A stretch of 61,902 nucleotides of DNA from CAYYFX01 sp964471155 (GCA_964471155.1 CAYYFX010000009.1:1-61902); one strand, 5' to 3'. Counted from the stretch's first letter, positions 33,574 to 42,350 are shown. The notes: a model not told the origin generated them from the sequence alone. Numbers and translations are program-made.

Positions 33574-35069
33574 CGACCGACCTTTCCCCTCCCGTCCGGG
33601 ATTCCCGGCATCCCTCGCCGCTCTGGCTCATGGGCCTGGCGATGGCCGTGGACGCCGCCGCCCTGTTCGGCGGGTTCCTCCTCGCGCACCAGACCCGGTT
33701 CGGGTTCGGCTGGTTCCCGGGCCCCCCCGACCGGTTGCGTCCGGAGCACTGGGCCACCCTGGCCCTGTTGCTACCGTTCTGGATCACGTTGCACGGGATC
33801 AACCGGTTGTACCAGCCGCGGGTCCTCGGGACCCGGCTGGACCAGGCCGGCGGGATCCTGAAGTCGGTGAGCCTGGGCTGTCTTCTCGTCCTGGCGCTCG
33901 GGTTCTTCACGCACACGAACTACTTCTTCGAGAAGCGCCTCGTCCTGGTGTTCGCGTGGCTGTTCACCCTGGTGCTGTCCGTCACCGGCCGGCTGGGCAT
34001 CCTGCGGCCCGTCCACCGCCGCTGGTTCGGCGGGCTGCGGCGGCTCACCCGGATCGTGATCGTGGGTGCGGGGGCGGAGGGCACGCGGTTCCTGCAGCGG
34101 ATCCGGACCAGCGACGTCCTGGAGTACGAGGTCGTGGGGTTCGCGGACGACGACCCCGCGAAGCGCGGCCTGGAGATCGAGGGCGTGCGGGTGCTCGGGT
34201 CCGTGGACGAACTGCCCGACGTGGTGCGGTCCGCGTCCGCGGACCAGGTCTTCGTGGCCATCCCCAGCCTGGGGCAGGAGGGCACCCTGGCCATGATGTC
34301 CCGGTGCATGCGTGCGCACGTGCCGGTCCGCCTGGTGTCCGACCTCCTGCACCTGCTCGTGTCCGACACGAGCGTCCAGACGATCGACGGCGTGCCCACC
34401 TTCGACATCCGCGGCGAGGGCGCGAACCAGGTGGCGCTGTTCTTCAAGCGCGCCTTCGACCTGGCCGTCTCCGGCACCCTGCTGCTGATGTTCTTCCCGC
34501 TGCTCCTGTTCATCGCGGCGATGATCAAGATCTTCTCGCCGGGCCCCGTGCTGTTCAAGCAGGTGCGCGCCGGCCAGTTCGCCCGCGAGTTCACGATGTG
34601 CAAGTTCCGCACGATGCGCCTGGAGACGGACGACTCGATCCACCGGGACTACGCCATCAACTTCATCACCGGGCAACGCCTCGAGTTCGAGGACAAGAAG
34701 CGCGCGAAGGACCAGGTCTTCAAGATGACCCGCGATCCGCGGATCACGCCGATCGGCGCCATCCTGCGGCGGACGAGCCTGGACGAGCTCCCCCAGCTCC
34801 TGAACGTGTGGCGCGGCGAGATGAGCATCGTGGGACCGCGCCCGCCGATCTTCTACGAGTTGAACCACTACAAGGAGTGGCACAAGAAGCGGCTCCGGGC
34901 GAAGCCCGGGCTGACGGGCCTGTGGCAGGTGAGCGGCCGGTCCACCGTCCCGTTCGACGAGATGGTCCTCCTCGACCTGTACTACATCGACCACTGGTCG
35001 CTGAAGACCGACCTCGAGATCCTGTTCCGCACGATCCCCGTCGTCTTCTCGGGCGAAGGGGCGTACTGA
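33570..35069 (+). CDS. WcaJ-type undecaprenyl-phosphate glycosylphosphotransferase (priming transferase)
   Basis: 499 aa, GTG start with GGAAAGGG 5 bp upstream. N-terminal membrane segments (about 15-135) are followed by a CoA-binding-like Rossmann domain (RIVIVGAGAEGTRFLQ, about 157-172). The bacterial sugar transferase domain from about 287 contains KRAFDLAVSGTLLL, CKFRTM, RTSLDELPQLLNVWRGEMS, IVGPRPP and GLTGLWQVSGRS. It transfers a sugar-1-phosphate to undecaprenyl phosphate to start the repeat unit. The segment between CKFRTM and DELPQ is longer than usual (about 50 residues). Followed after 25 bp by the WlbA-like gene. Confidence 0.9.
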   Translation: MTTDLSPPVRDSRHPSPLWLMGLAMAVDAAALFGGFLLAHQTRFGFGWFPGPPDRLRPEHWATLALLLPFWITLHGINRLYQPRVLGTRLDQAGGILKSVSLGCLLVLALGFFTHTNYFFEKRLVLVFAWLFTLVLSVTGRLGILRPVHRRWFGGLRRLTRIVIVGAGAEGTRFLQRIRTSDVLEYEVVGFADDDPAKRGLEIEGVRVLGSVDELPDVVRSASADQVFVAIPSLGQEGTLAMMSRCMRAHVPVRLVSDLLHLLVSDTSVQTIDGVPTFDIRGEGANQVALFFKRAFDLAVSGTLLLMFFPLLLFIAAMIKIFSPGPVLFKQVRAGQFAREFTMCKFRTMRLETDDSIHRDYAINFITGQRLEFEDKKRAKDQVFKMTRDPRITPIGAILRRTSLDELPQLLNVWRGEMSIVGPRPPIFYELNHYKEWHKKRLRAKPGLTGLWQVSGRSTVPFDEMVLLDLYYIDHWSLKTDLEILFRTIPVVFSGEGAY

Positions 35070-35094
35070 AGTCCGCGACCGAAAGGAGCATCTC

Positions 35095-36135
35095 GTGCTG
35101 TCCGTTGCCGTCGTGGGATGCGGGTACTGGGGCCCCAACCTGATCCGTAACTTCTCGCAGATGCCCGGCGTGCGCATGAAGACCGCGGTGGACCTGAACA
35201 AGGAGCGCTTGCGCCACATCGGCCAGCTGTACCCGGCCGTGCAGACCACCACGGCGTTCGAGGACGTCCTCGCCGACCCCGGGGCCGACGCCGTCATGGT
35301 GGCCACGCCCGTGTCGACGCACCACCGGCTGGCCAAGGCGGCGCTGGAGGCCGGCAAGCACGTCCTGGTGGAGAAGCCGATGGCCGCGTCGATCACCGAG
35401 GCCGAGGAGCTGACCCGCATCGCGGACGAGCGGGGCCTGGTCCTGATGGCCGGACACACGTTCCTGTACACGGCCGCCGTGAACAAGATGAAGGACCTGA
35501 TCTCCTCCGGCGAGCTGGGGCACATCTACTACGTCAGCACCACCCGGGTGAACCTGGGGCTGTTCCAGGAGGACATCAACGTGGTGTGGGACCTCGCCCC
35601 GCACGACGTGTCGATCCTGAACTACGTGCTGGGGGCGGAGCCGGAGACGGTGGCGGCGCAGGGCCAGGCCTACATCCAGTCCGGGATCGAGGACGTGGCG
35701 TTCCTGCACCTGCGGTATCCGGGGGACATCGTGGCGCACACCCACGTATCCTGGCTGAACCCGGACAAGATCCGGCGCATCACGGTGGTCGGATCGAGGA
35801 AGATGCTGGTGTACGACGACGTCTCGACGACGGAGAAGATCCGGGTGTACGACAAGGGCGTCACCGTGCAGCCGCACTACGACACCTTCGGCGAGTTCCA
35901 GCTGTCCTACCGGTTCGGCGACATCTACACGCCGCGCCTGGACGACAACGAGCCGCTGAAGAACGAGTGCCAGCACTTCGTGCAGTGCATCCAGAAGAGG
36001 GAGGTCCCGCGTTCGGACGGCCGCTCCGGCCTGTCCGTGGTGCGGGTGATGCAGTTGGCGTGCGAGTCCATCCGGCGCAACGGGGAGCAGCTGTCGCTGG
36101 CTCCCGATCCCGAGACCCTGACCGAGAGAGGCTAG
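35095..36135 (+). CDS. Gfo/Idh/MocA-family UDP-sugar 3-dehydrogenase, WlbA/WbpB-like
   Basis: 346 aa, GTG start with GAAAGGAG about 7 bp upstream. NAD-binding GCGYWG (8-13), VEKP with Lys94, and WDLAPHDVSIL with His170, a pattern characteristic of WlbA/WbpB. Those enzymes oxidise C-3 of UDP-GlcNAcA before transamination to UDP-2,3-diamino sugars. The DegT aminotransferase follows after 2 bp, the expected partner. The N-acetyltransferase (WlbB/WbpD) and the UDP-GlcNAc 6-dehydrogenase are not in the window. A related FdtA-independent 3-amino sugar route is an alternative. Confidence 0.83.
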   Translation: MLSVAVVGCGYWGPNLIRNFSQMPGVRMKTAVDLNKERLRHIGQLYPAVQTTTAFEDVLADPGADAVMVATPVSTHHRLAKAALEAGKHVLVEKPMAASITEAEELTRIADERGLVLMAGHTFLYTAAVNKMKDLISSGELGHIYYVSTTRVNLGLFQEDINVVWDLAPHDVSILNYVLGAEPETVAAQGQAYIQSGIEDVAFLHLRYPGDIVAHTHVSWLNPDKIRRITVVGSRKMLVYDDVSTTEKIRVYDKGVTVQPHYDTFGEFQLSYRFGDIYTPRLDDNEPLKNECQHFVQCIQKREVPRSDGRSGLSVVRVMQLACESIRRNGEQLSLAPDPETLTERG

Positions 36136-36137
36136 CC

Positions 36138-37250
36138 GTGAACGTCCCGTTCAACGACCTGCGGGCCCAGTACCACACGATCAAGCCGGAAATCGACGCC
36201 GCCATGTCCGAGATCCTCGAGCACTGCGCCTACATCGGCGGGCCGGCGCTCGAGAAGTACGAGAGGAACTTCGCCGCGTACTGCGGCACAAAGCACTCCA
36301 TCGGCGTGGCCTCCGGGACGGCGGCGCTGCATCTGGCCTTCGCGGCGCTGGACATCGGTCCGGGCGACGAGGTGATCACCACGCCGTGGACCTTCATCGC
36401 CACGACGGAGGCCATCAGCCAGACCGGCGCCACGATCCGCTTCGTGGACTGCCGGCTGGAGGACGGCTGCATCGACCCGGCGCGGATCGAGCAGGCCATC
36501 GGCCCGCGCACCAAGGCCATCGTCCCGGTGCACATCTTCGGGCAGCCGGTGGACATCCACCCGATCCTGGAGATCGCGAAGCGCCGCAACGTGGCCGTGA
36601 TCGAGGACTCGGCCCAGGCGCACGGCGCCGAGGTGGACGGCAAGCGCGTGGGCGGCTTCGGCCGGCTGGCGTGCTTCAGCTTCTACCCGGGCAAGAACCT
36701 CGGCGCGTACGGCGACGGCGGCGGCATCACCACGGACGACGACGCGCTCGCCGCGCGGATCCGCCTGCTGCGGGACCACGGCCGGACGACGAAGTACGAG
36801 CACCAGGTGGAGGGCTACAACTACCGCCTGGACGGCCTGCAGGCCGCGGTCCTGGACGTGAAGCTGCGGCACCTCGAGGCGTGGACGGAGGCGCGGCGCC
36901 GCTTCGCCGCGCGCTACGACGCGCTGCTCGCGGGCGTCGAGGGCGTGCAGCCGATCCGGCCGCGCCCGGGCGTGCGGCACGTGTACCACCTGTACGTGGT
37001 GCGGGTGCCCGATCGCGAGGCGCTGCTCCCGCTGCTCGCCAAGCGCGGCGTCGGCGTGGGCGTGCACTACCCGATCCCGCTGCACCTGCAGCCCGCGTAC
37101 GCGCGGCTGGGCTTCGGCCCCGGCGCGTTCCCGAACGCGGAGCGGCTGGCGGCCGAGGTCGTGTCGCTGCCGCTGTACGCGGAGATGGCCGAGGACGCGC
37201 CGGCGTACGTGGCGTCGGTGCTGAGGGAGCTGGTCGCGGCGCGGGCCTGA
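36138..37250 (+). CDS. DegT/DnrJ/EryC1/StrS-family PLP aminotransferase (WlbC/WbpE-like)
   Basis: 370 aa, GTG start. Begins VPFNDLRAQYHTIKPEIDAA and has the cofactor-contact block SGTAALHLAFAALDIGPGDEV. VIEDSAQAHGA contains the PLP-ring Asp. The Schiff-base Lys186 is in FYPGKNLGAYGDGG. It should transaminate the 3-keto sugar made by the preceding dehydrogenase. The same activity could in principle complete the GnnA-like lipid A step at 1109, since no gnnB lies beside that gene. GAGAGAGG lies 6-13 bp upstream of the start. Confidence 0.88.
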   Translation: MNVPFNDLRAQYHTIKPEIDAAMSEILEHCAYIGGPALEKYERNFAAYCGTKHSIGVASGTAALHLAFAALDIGPGDEVITTPWTFIATTEAISQTGATIRFVDCRLEDGCIDPARIEQAIGPRTKAIVPVHIFGQPVDIHPILEIAKRRNVAVIEDSAQAHGAEVDGKRVGGFGRLACFSFYPGKNLGAYGDGGGITTDDDALAARIRLLRDHGRTTKYEHQVEGYNYRLDGLQAAVLDVKLRHLEAWTEARRRFAARYDALLAGVEGVQPIRPRPGVRHVYHLYVVRVPDREALLPLLAKRGVGVGVHYPIPLHLQPAYARLGFGPGAFPNAERLAAEVVSLPLYAEMAEDAPAYVASVLRELVAARA

Positions 37251-37293
37251 CGGCCCGTCCGCGCCCCGTCGCCCGGAACGGAGAGGAGGGATC

Positions 37294-38325
37294 GTGCAGC
37301 TTCGACCGACGGACGCCATCCTCGCGGTGAACCACCGCTGCAACACGTTCTGCGTGATGTGCGACATCTGGTCGAGGCCGGACCGGCACGAGCTCCCGCC
37401 CGAATGGTACCGGAGGCTCCCGCGGAGCCTCCGGAACATCAACATCTCGGGCGGGGAGCCGTTCCTGCGGGACGACCTCCCCGAGATCATCGCCGTGCTC
37501 CGGGACCACCTGGAGTCGCCGCGCTTCGTGTTCTCGACGAACGGCGTGCTGACGGACAAGATCGTCCGGCAGGCGACGGAGATGGCCAAGGGCGGGCCGA
37601 TCGCGATCCGCATCTCCACCGACGGCGTCGGGGAGGTGCACGACCGGATCCGGAACCACAAGGGCTGCTTCGGGAAGATCATGCGCACCGCGAAGGAGCT
37701 GCAGGCGGCCGGGATCACCGATCTCGGGCTGGCGTGCACGGGGTCGAAGGACAACCCGGGCGCGCTGGGCGCGGTGAAGCAGCTGGCGGAGTCCCTGGGG
37801 GTGGACTACGTGTGCAGCGTGGTCCACTCCTCGGAGGTGTACTTCGGGAACCAGAACGACATGGTGCCGCGGGACGCGGTGACCCGGGCGGACCTCGTGG
37901 ACATCGCCACGCGGCAGCTCCGCTCGCCGCGCCCGAAGGACTGGTTCCGGGCGTACTACACGGACGGCATCATCGATTACATCGACGGCAAGCCGCGCCG
38001 CGAGCCGTGCACGGCGGCGGTCCGGCACATCCACGTGGACCACCACGGCCGCGTGTTCCCCTGCAACATCCTGAACCGCCCGCTCGGCGACCTGAACACC
38101 GCCAGCTGGGAGGAGATCGAGGCGGCCGCGACCACGCCCGGCGTCCTGGAGGACGTGCGCACGTGCCCCATCCAGTGCTGGATGAGCTGCACGGTCGCGC
38201 CCGGCATGAAGGCGAATCCCCTGGTGCCGGCGAAGTGGATCGTGAAGCGCTGGCTCTCCGGGGCCACCCCCCGCGGCGGGGAGCCCGGGACGTCGCCGCG
38301 CCGCGCGGAGCACCCGGCGGCGTGA
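37294..38325 (+). CDS. Radical SAM protein with C-terminal cysteine cluster
   Basis: 343 aa, GTG start with GAGGAGGG upstream. The SAM-cluster motif CNTFCVMC (Cys16, Cys20, Cys23) follows a short beta strand. NISGGEPFLRDDL, STNGVLTD and RISTDGVGEVHDRI are the usual radical SAM elements. The C-terminal part has PCTAAVRHIHVDHHGRVFPC and CPIQCWMSC, similar to a SPASM or twitch auxiliary-cluster region. It may modify a sugar or a small molecule in polysaccharide synthesis. No precursor peptide is visible nearby. Substrate unknown. Basic tail after residue 310. Confidence 0.82.
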   Translation: MQLRPTDAILAVNHRCNTFCVMCDIWSRPDRHELPPEWYRRLPRSLRNINISGGEPFLRDDLPEIIAVLRDHLESPRFVFSTNGVLTDKIVRQATEMAKGGPIAIRISTDGVGEVHDRIRNHKGCFGKIMRTAKELQAAGITDLGLACTGSKDNPGALGAVKQLAESLGVDYVCSVVHSSEVYFGNQNDMVPRDAVTRADLVDIATRQLRSPRPKDWFRAYYTDGIIDYIDGKPRREPCTAAVRHIHVDHHGRVFPCNILNRPLGDLNTASWEEIEAAATTPGVLEDVRTCPIQCWMSCTVAPGMKANPLVPAKWIVKRWLSGATPRGGEPGTSPRRAEHPAA

Positions 38326-38335
38326 CGCCCGCGCC

Positions 38336-38350
38336 CGGGCGGTTCGCCCG
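38336..38350 (+). promoter_or_regulatory. Hairpin just before the 38354 start codon
   Basis: CGGGCG (38336-38341), GTT loop, CGCCCG (38345-38350), ending 3 nt before ATG at 38354. There is no recognisable ribosome binding site, so the hairpin may limit translation or end the upstream transcript. Short and GC-only, so weak. Confidence 0.25.
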
Positions 38351-38353
38351 TCG

Positions 38354-39577
38354 ATGAGGATCCTGGTCGTCAACAAGTTCTACTGGGAGAAGGGCGGCTC
38401 GGAGCGCGTCCTCTTCGACCTCGCGCACGGCTACGCCGCGGCCGGGCACGAGGTGATCCCGTTCGCGATGGCGTCGCCGCGCAACCTGCCCACGCCCTGG
38501 GCGGACCGGTTCGCGCCGGAGGTGCGCTGGGAGGGCGGCGGCGGCCTCGCCACGCTGCGCGCCGCCGCCGGCGTGATCCACTCCGGCGAGGCGAAGCGCC
38601 GGCTGGCCGCGCTGCTGCGCGACGCCCGGCCGGACGTGGCGCACCTGCACAACTTCCACCACCAGCTCTCGCCGTCGATCGTGGACGCCCTGCGCGAGGC
38701 CGGCGTTCCCGCCGTGCACACCCTGCACGACTACAAGGTCGTGTGCCCGAACTACCTCCTGTTCACGCGCGGCGACGTGTGCCGGCGGTGCGCGGGCGGA
38801 CGGTACCTCCAGGCCGTCGTGCACCGCTGCGTCCGCGGGTCCGCGGCCGCGTCGGCCGTGGCGGCGGTGGAGTCCGCCTGGCACCGCGCGCGCCGCACGC
38901 TGGAGCGTGGCATCCGCGTGTTCGTGGCGCCGAGCCGCTTCCTCGCGGACGAGGTCCGGGCGATGGGCTTCCGCGGCCGCCTCGAGGTGGTGCCGAACGG
39001 CCTGGACGTCGACGCCATCCCCGCCGCGACCCGGCCGGGCGAGGGATTCCTGTACGCCGGCCGGCTGGCGCACGAGAAGGGCGTGGCCACGCTGGTCGAG
39101 GCGGCGCTGGCCGATCCCGCCCTGGGCGTGACGATCGCCGGCGACGGTCCCGACGCGGACGCGCTGCGCCGCGCGGCCGCGCGCGCGCCGGACCGCGTCC
39201 GGTTCTGCGGCGCGCTGCCGCGGGCGGAGCTGCTGGCGCGCCTCCGGTCGGCGCGCGCGGTGGTCATGCCGTCGCTCTGGCACGAGAACGCCCCGCTCGC
39301 CGCGCTGGAGGCGGCGGCGTCGGCCGTGCCGGTCATCGCGTCGCGCCGCGGCGGCCTGCCGGAGATCGTGCGGGACGGGGAGAACGGGATCCTGGTCCCG
39401 CCCGGGGATCCGGAAGCGCTGGCGAAGGCGATGCGTTCGCTGCAGGATTCCCCGGATCTCGCCGCGCGGCTCGGACGGCGCGGGCGCGCGATCGCCGCGG
39501 GCGAGTACCGCGTGTCGGACCAGGTCGCACGCATGCTGGAGCTGCTCGCGGAGGTGGCGTCATCCGGATCGCGATGA
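38354..39577 (+). CDS. GT4 family glycosyltransferase
   Basis: 407 aa. N-terminal RILVVNKFYWEKGGSERV has the GGxE loop. VHTLHDYKVVCPNYLL and the cysteines of CRRCAGG (about residues 140-146) with HRC further on mark the GT4 subgroup that carries a Cys-rich insertion. The C-terminal site is PSLWHENAPLAALEAAASAVPV with EX7E (Glu of HENA and ALEA). No ribosome binding site is visible. Assembles part of the polysaccharide repeat unit; sugar unknown. ATGA at 39574 couples it to the next gene. Confidence 0.85.
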   Translation: MRILVVNKFYWEKGGSERVLFDLAHGYAAAGHEVIPFAMASPRNLPTPWADRFAPEVRWEGGGGLATLRAAAGVIHSGEAKRRLAALLRDARPDVAHLHNFHHQLSPSIVDALREAGVPAVHTLHDYKVVCPNYLLFTRGDVCRRCAGGRYLQAVVHRCVRGSAAASAVAAVESAWHRARRTLERGIRVFVAPSRFLADEVRAMGFRGRLEVVPNGLDVDAIPAATRPGEGFLYAGRLAHEKGVATLVEAALADPALGVTIAGDGPDADALRRAAARAPDRVRFCGALPRAELLARLRSARAVVMPSLWHENAPLAALEAAASAVPVIASRRGGLPEIVRDGENGILVPPGDPEALAKAMRSLQDSPDLAARLGRRGRAIAAGEYRVSDQVARMLELLAEVASSGSR

Positions 39578-40665
39578 TCGGGCAGAAGGGCGTCCCCGCG
39601 ACCTTCGGCGGCATCGAGCGCCACGTCGACGAGCTGTCGCGACGGCTCGTCGAGCGCGGCTGCTCCGTGCTGGCGTACTGCCGCCGGTACTACACGCCGC
39701 CGGACGCGCGGCTGCCCGGCGTGACGCTCAAGCGCCTGCCGTCGTGGAACACGAAGCACCTCGACGCGATCACCCACACCATGCTCGCGACCGGCGACGT
39801 GCTCCTCGCCGGGGCGGACATCGTGCACTACCACGCGCTCGGCCCGTCCGCGCTGGCGTTCCTGCCGCGGCTCGCCGGCCGGAAGGTCGTCGTGACCGTG
39901 CACGGCCTCGACTGGCGGCGCGAGAAGTGGGGCCCGGCGGCGGCGGGATTCCTGCGGGCGTGCGAGTGGTCGGCGACGCGCTTCCCGCACGCGACGATCG
40001 TGGTGTCGCGCACGCTCGAGGAGCACTTCCGCTCGCGGGGCGGAGCGATCGTCCGGTTCATCCCGAACGGCACCGTGCTGCCGGCGCCGGCCCCCGCGGC
40101 GCCGCTGGAGACCCTGGGGCTCGCGCCGGAGCGCTACGTGCTGTTCGTGGGCCGGCTGGTCCCGGAGAAGGGCCTGCACGTGCTGCTGCGCGCGCACCGG
40201 GAGGCCGCCCCCGGGTGGCCGCTCGTGATCGCGGGCGAGGGGCACTTCACCGACGACTACGTCACGGAGTGCCGGAGCCTGGCGGGGGAGAACGCGCGGT
40301 TCCTGGGCGCGGTGTACGGGGAGACGCTGGCCGCCCTGCAGCAGCACGCCGCGGTCGTGGTGGTGCCGTCGTCCCTCGAAGGCCTGTCCATCGCCCTGCT
40401 GGAGGCCATGAGCTTCGGGCGGGCCGTGCTCGCCAGCGACATCCCGGAGAACGCCGAGGTCGTGGAGGGGGCGGGGGAGGTCTTCCGCCGCGGGGACGCC
40501 GGGGACCTCGGGCGGTCGCTCCGGAGCCTCCTGGACGACCCGGCCCGGCGGGGGACCCTGGGCGCGGCCGCCCGGCGGAGGATCGCCGAGCGCTACGACT
40601 GGGATCGCGTGACGGACCGGACGCTGGAGCTGTACCGCACCCTGGCCGGCCCGCGGGGCTCCTGA
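39574..40665 (+). CDS. GT4 family glycosyltransferase
   Basis: 363 aa from ATG at 39574, which overlaps the previous stop as ATGA. Family members usually begin RIAMIGQKGIPA, and here the codons for IRIA lie directly upstream in frame without a standard start. The true start may therefore be a few codons earlier at a rare start codon, or the first strand is shortened. MIGQKGVPATFGGIERHV, VTVHGLDWRREKWG and RFIPNGT are typical of the clade with rhamnosyl/WcaC-like GT4s. The EX7E site is SSLEGLSIALLEAMSFG. Last gene of the polysaccharide operon. Confidence 0.82.
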   Translation: MIGQKGVPATFGGIERHVDELSRRLVERGCSVLAYCRRYYTPPDARLPGVTLKRLPSWNTKHLDAITHTMLATGDVLLAGADIVHYHALGPSALAFLPRLAGRKVVVTVHGLDWRREKWGPAAAGFLRACEWSATRFPHATIVVSRTLEEHFRSRGGAIVRFIPNGTVLPAPAPAAPLETLGLAPERYVLFVGRLVPEKGLHVLLRAHREAAPGWPLVIAGEGHFTDDYVTECRSLAGENARFLGAVYGETLAALQQHAAVVVVPSSLEGLSIALLEAMSFGRAVLASDIPENAEVVEGAGEVFRRGDAGDLGRSLRSLLDDPARRGTLGAAARRRIAERYDWDRVTDRTLELYRTLAGPRGS

Positions 40666-40669
40666 GGGC

Positions 40670-40688
40670 GGCCGGGCTCAAACCGGCC
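40670..40688 (+). terminator. Possible terminator hairpin after the polysaccharide operon
   Basis: GGCCGG (40670-40675), 7-nt loop, CCGGCC (40683-40688), starting 4 nt after the stop codon. No U-run follows, so intrinsic termination is uncertain. Confidence 0.3.
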
Positions 40689-40742
40689 CCCGGATCGGTC
40701 GATACTCTCCCGAGTCCGTCCGCCCAGGGGGGTCGCCGCCCG

Positions 40743-42296
40743 ATGGATCGCCCGCAACGCCCGCAGGCGCGCTCCGGCCCGGCCGGAGGCGCCAAGCCCT
40801 CTTCCGCCGCGTCGCGCCCGGCCTCGCCGGACGTGGGTCCGCTGCTGTCGGCCGGGTTCGCCCTGATGGCCCTGGTCCCGATCCTGCTCTCGCTGTTCCT
40901 GCTCGCGAGCGGGGCGGGCGGGCTGGCCGGGATGCCCGGGGCGGTCGTGATCCTCATGATCGTGTCCGCCGGCGCCGGGTTCTTCCTGATCCGCCGCGAG
41001 CTGGCGCGGACGCTCGTCCAGATCCTGCGCGTCGCCAGCCGCGAGGCCTCCGCCGGCCTGAGCGACACGCTGCGCGAAGCCTCCGAGGACGAGATCGGCC
41101 GCATCACGACCACGATCCGCGAGATCACGTCCGAGCTCACGACGGGCCGGGCGCCCGAGTCGAAGCGCTCCCGGGACCGGCTGGACGACGGCATCGCGCG
41201 CGTCGCGCACGCGGTCCAGGCGGCCGCGGGGACCGAGGATCTGCGGGCCATGCTCGTCGAGGGCGGTCTGGAGTGCCTCCACGGCCGCGCGGCGTACTTC
41301 GTCGGCATCGACGAGGCGAAGGGCGACTTCGTGGTGCTCGACGCGGCGGGCGAGGAGTCCGAGACGGCGATGCGCTGGCGCGCGCCGCTGGGCGAGGGCA
41401 TCCCGGGACGCTGCGCGCGCGAGGGCCGCGCGTTCCATCTCGACGGCAACGTGCCCGAGGGCGGGCCCGCCTTCGCGAAGCCGACGACCACGCTCGTGGC
41501 CGCGCCCGTCCGGCTGGGCGAGACGCTGCTCGGCGTGCTCGTCGTCGAGGGACGCGCCGGGGAGGGCGCCTTCGGCGAGGAGGACGCCGCGCTGCTGGGC
41601 GGCTACGCCACGATCGCCGCGACCACCCTCGGCGCGTGGAGCGCGCGCGAGCGGCTGGAGCGCTCGATCGACGACATCCTGGCCGGGCTCGCGGCGCAGA
41701 TCGAGGCGCGCGACCCGTACGCGCGCGGCCACGCCGCCCGCGTCGCGCGCTACTGCGACCAGATGGCGCGCGCGCTGCACCTGGACGCGGACACGCGCGC
41801 GACGCTCCGGCGCGCCGCGCTCGTGCACGACCTCGGGAAACTCAACCTCCCGGAGACGCTCCTGAAGAAGGAGGGCGCATTCACGCCCGAGGAGCTGGAG
41901 CTCGTGCGCACGCACGCGGCCGCCGGCGACAAGCTGCTGCGCTCCATCCCCGCGCTCGCGCCGCTCGCGCCGCTGGTGCGCCACCATCACGAGCGGTGCG
42001 ACGGCAGCGGCTACCCCGACAAGCTCAAGGGCGACGCGATCCCGCTGCCCACGCACGTCCTGATCGTGGCGAACGCGTTCGACATCATGACGTCGGACCG
42101 CTCGTACCGGAAGGCGGCGAAGCTGACCGACGCGCTCGAGACGCTGCGCTCGAAGGCGGGGGAGTGGTACGACCGCCGCGTCGTGCAGGCGCTGCTCGGA
42201 CTGGACCGCGGCGCGCTGCGCGCGACGGAGGACGCCGCCGAGGGCGGCGCCACCGTCCGCGGCCGCGCCACCGCCTCGGTGTCGGTGCGCGAGTGA
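40743..42296 (+). CDS. Membrane-bound GAF plus HD-GYP protein, probable c-di-GMP phosphodiesterase
   Basis: 517 aa. Two transmembrane helices (about 34-55 and 63-83) and a HAMP-like/coiled linker (85-150) are followed by a GAF sensor domain (about 155-310) and the HD-GYP domain (about 325-495). HD-GYP hallmarks are intact: RGHAARVARYC, VHDLGK with His362-Asp363, HHHE (414-417) and DGSGYP (420-425). Such proteins hydrolyse cyclic di-GMP with a metal centre. Directly downstream of the polysaccharide locus, it is a good candidate for coupling a signal seen by GAF to exopolysaccharide output. It has no GGDEF partner in the window. A weak TACTCT box lies upstream. Confidence 0.88.
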   Translation: MDRPQRPQARSGPAGGAKPSSAASRPASPDVGPLLSAGFALMALVPILLSLFLLASGAGGLAGMPGAVVILMIVSAGAGFFLIRRELARTLVQILRVASREASAGLSDTLREASEDEIGRITTTIREITSELTTGRAPESKRSRDRLDDGIARVAHAVQAAAGTEDLRAMLVEGGLECLHGRAAYFVGIDEAKGDFVVLDAAGEESETAMRWRAPLGEGIPGRCAREGRAFHLDGNVPEGGPAFAKPTTTLVAAPVRLGETLLGVLVVEGRAGEGAFGEEDAALLGGYATIAATTLGAWSARERLERSIDDILAGLAAQIEARDPYARGHAARVARYCDQMARALHLDADTRATLRRAALVHDLGKLNLPETLLKKEGAFTPEELELVRTHAAAGDKLLRSIPALAPLAPLVRHHHERCDGSGYPDKLKGDAIPLPTHVLIVANAFDIMTSDRSYRKAAKLTDALETLRSKAGEWYDRRVVQALLGLDRGALRATEDAAEGGATVRGRATASVSVRE

Positions 42297-42297
42297 C

Positions 42298-42323
42298 GCG
42301 ACGGGGCCCGCGGGCCCGGTCGC
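42298..42323 (+). terminator. Probable terminator-like hairpin after the HD-GYP gene
   Basis: GCGAC/GTCGC outer arms and GGGCCC/GGGCCC inner palindrome with one G-G mismatch, starting 2 nt after the stop codon and ending before the tRNA promoter. No U-run. Confidence 0.4.
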
Positions 42324-42350
42324 ACCCGCCCGGAATGCCCCGGCACCGTC

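Noticed and set aside
40690..40720. Promoter with GATACT/TACTCT before the HD-GYP gene
   Set aside because: No -35-like hexamer at the right distance.
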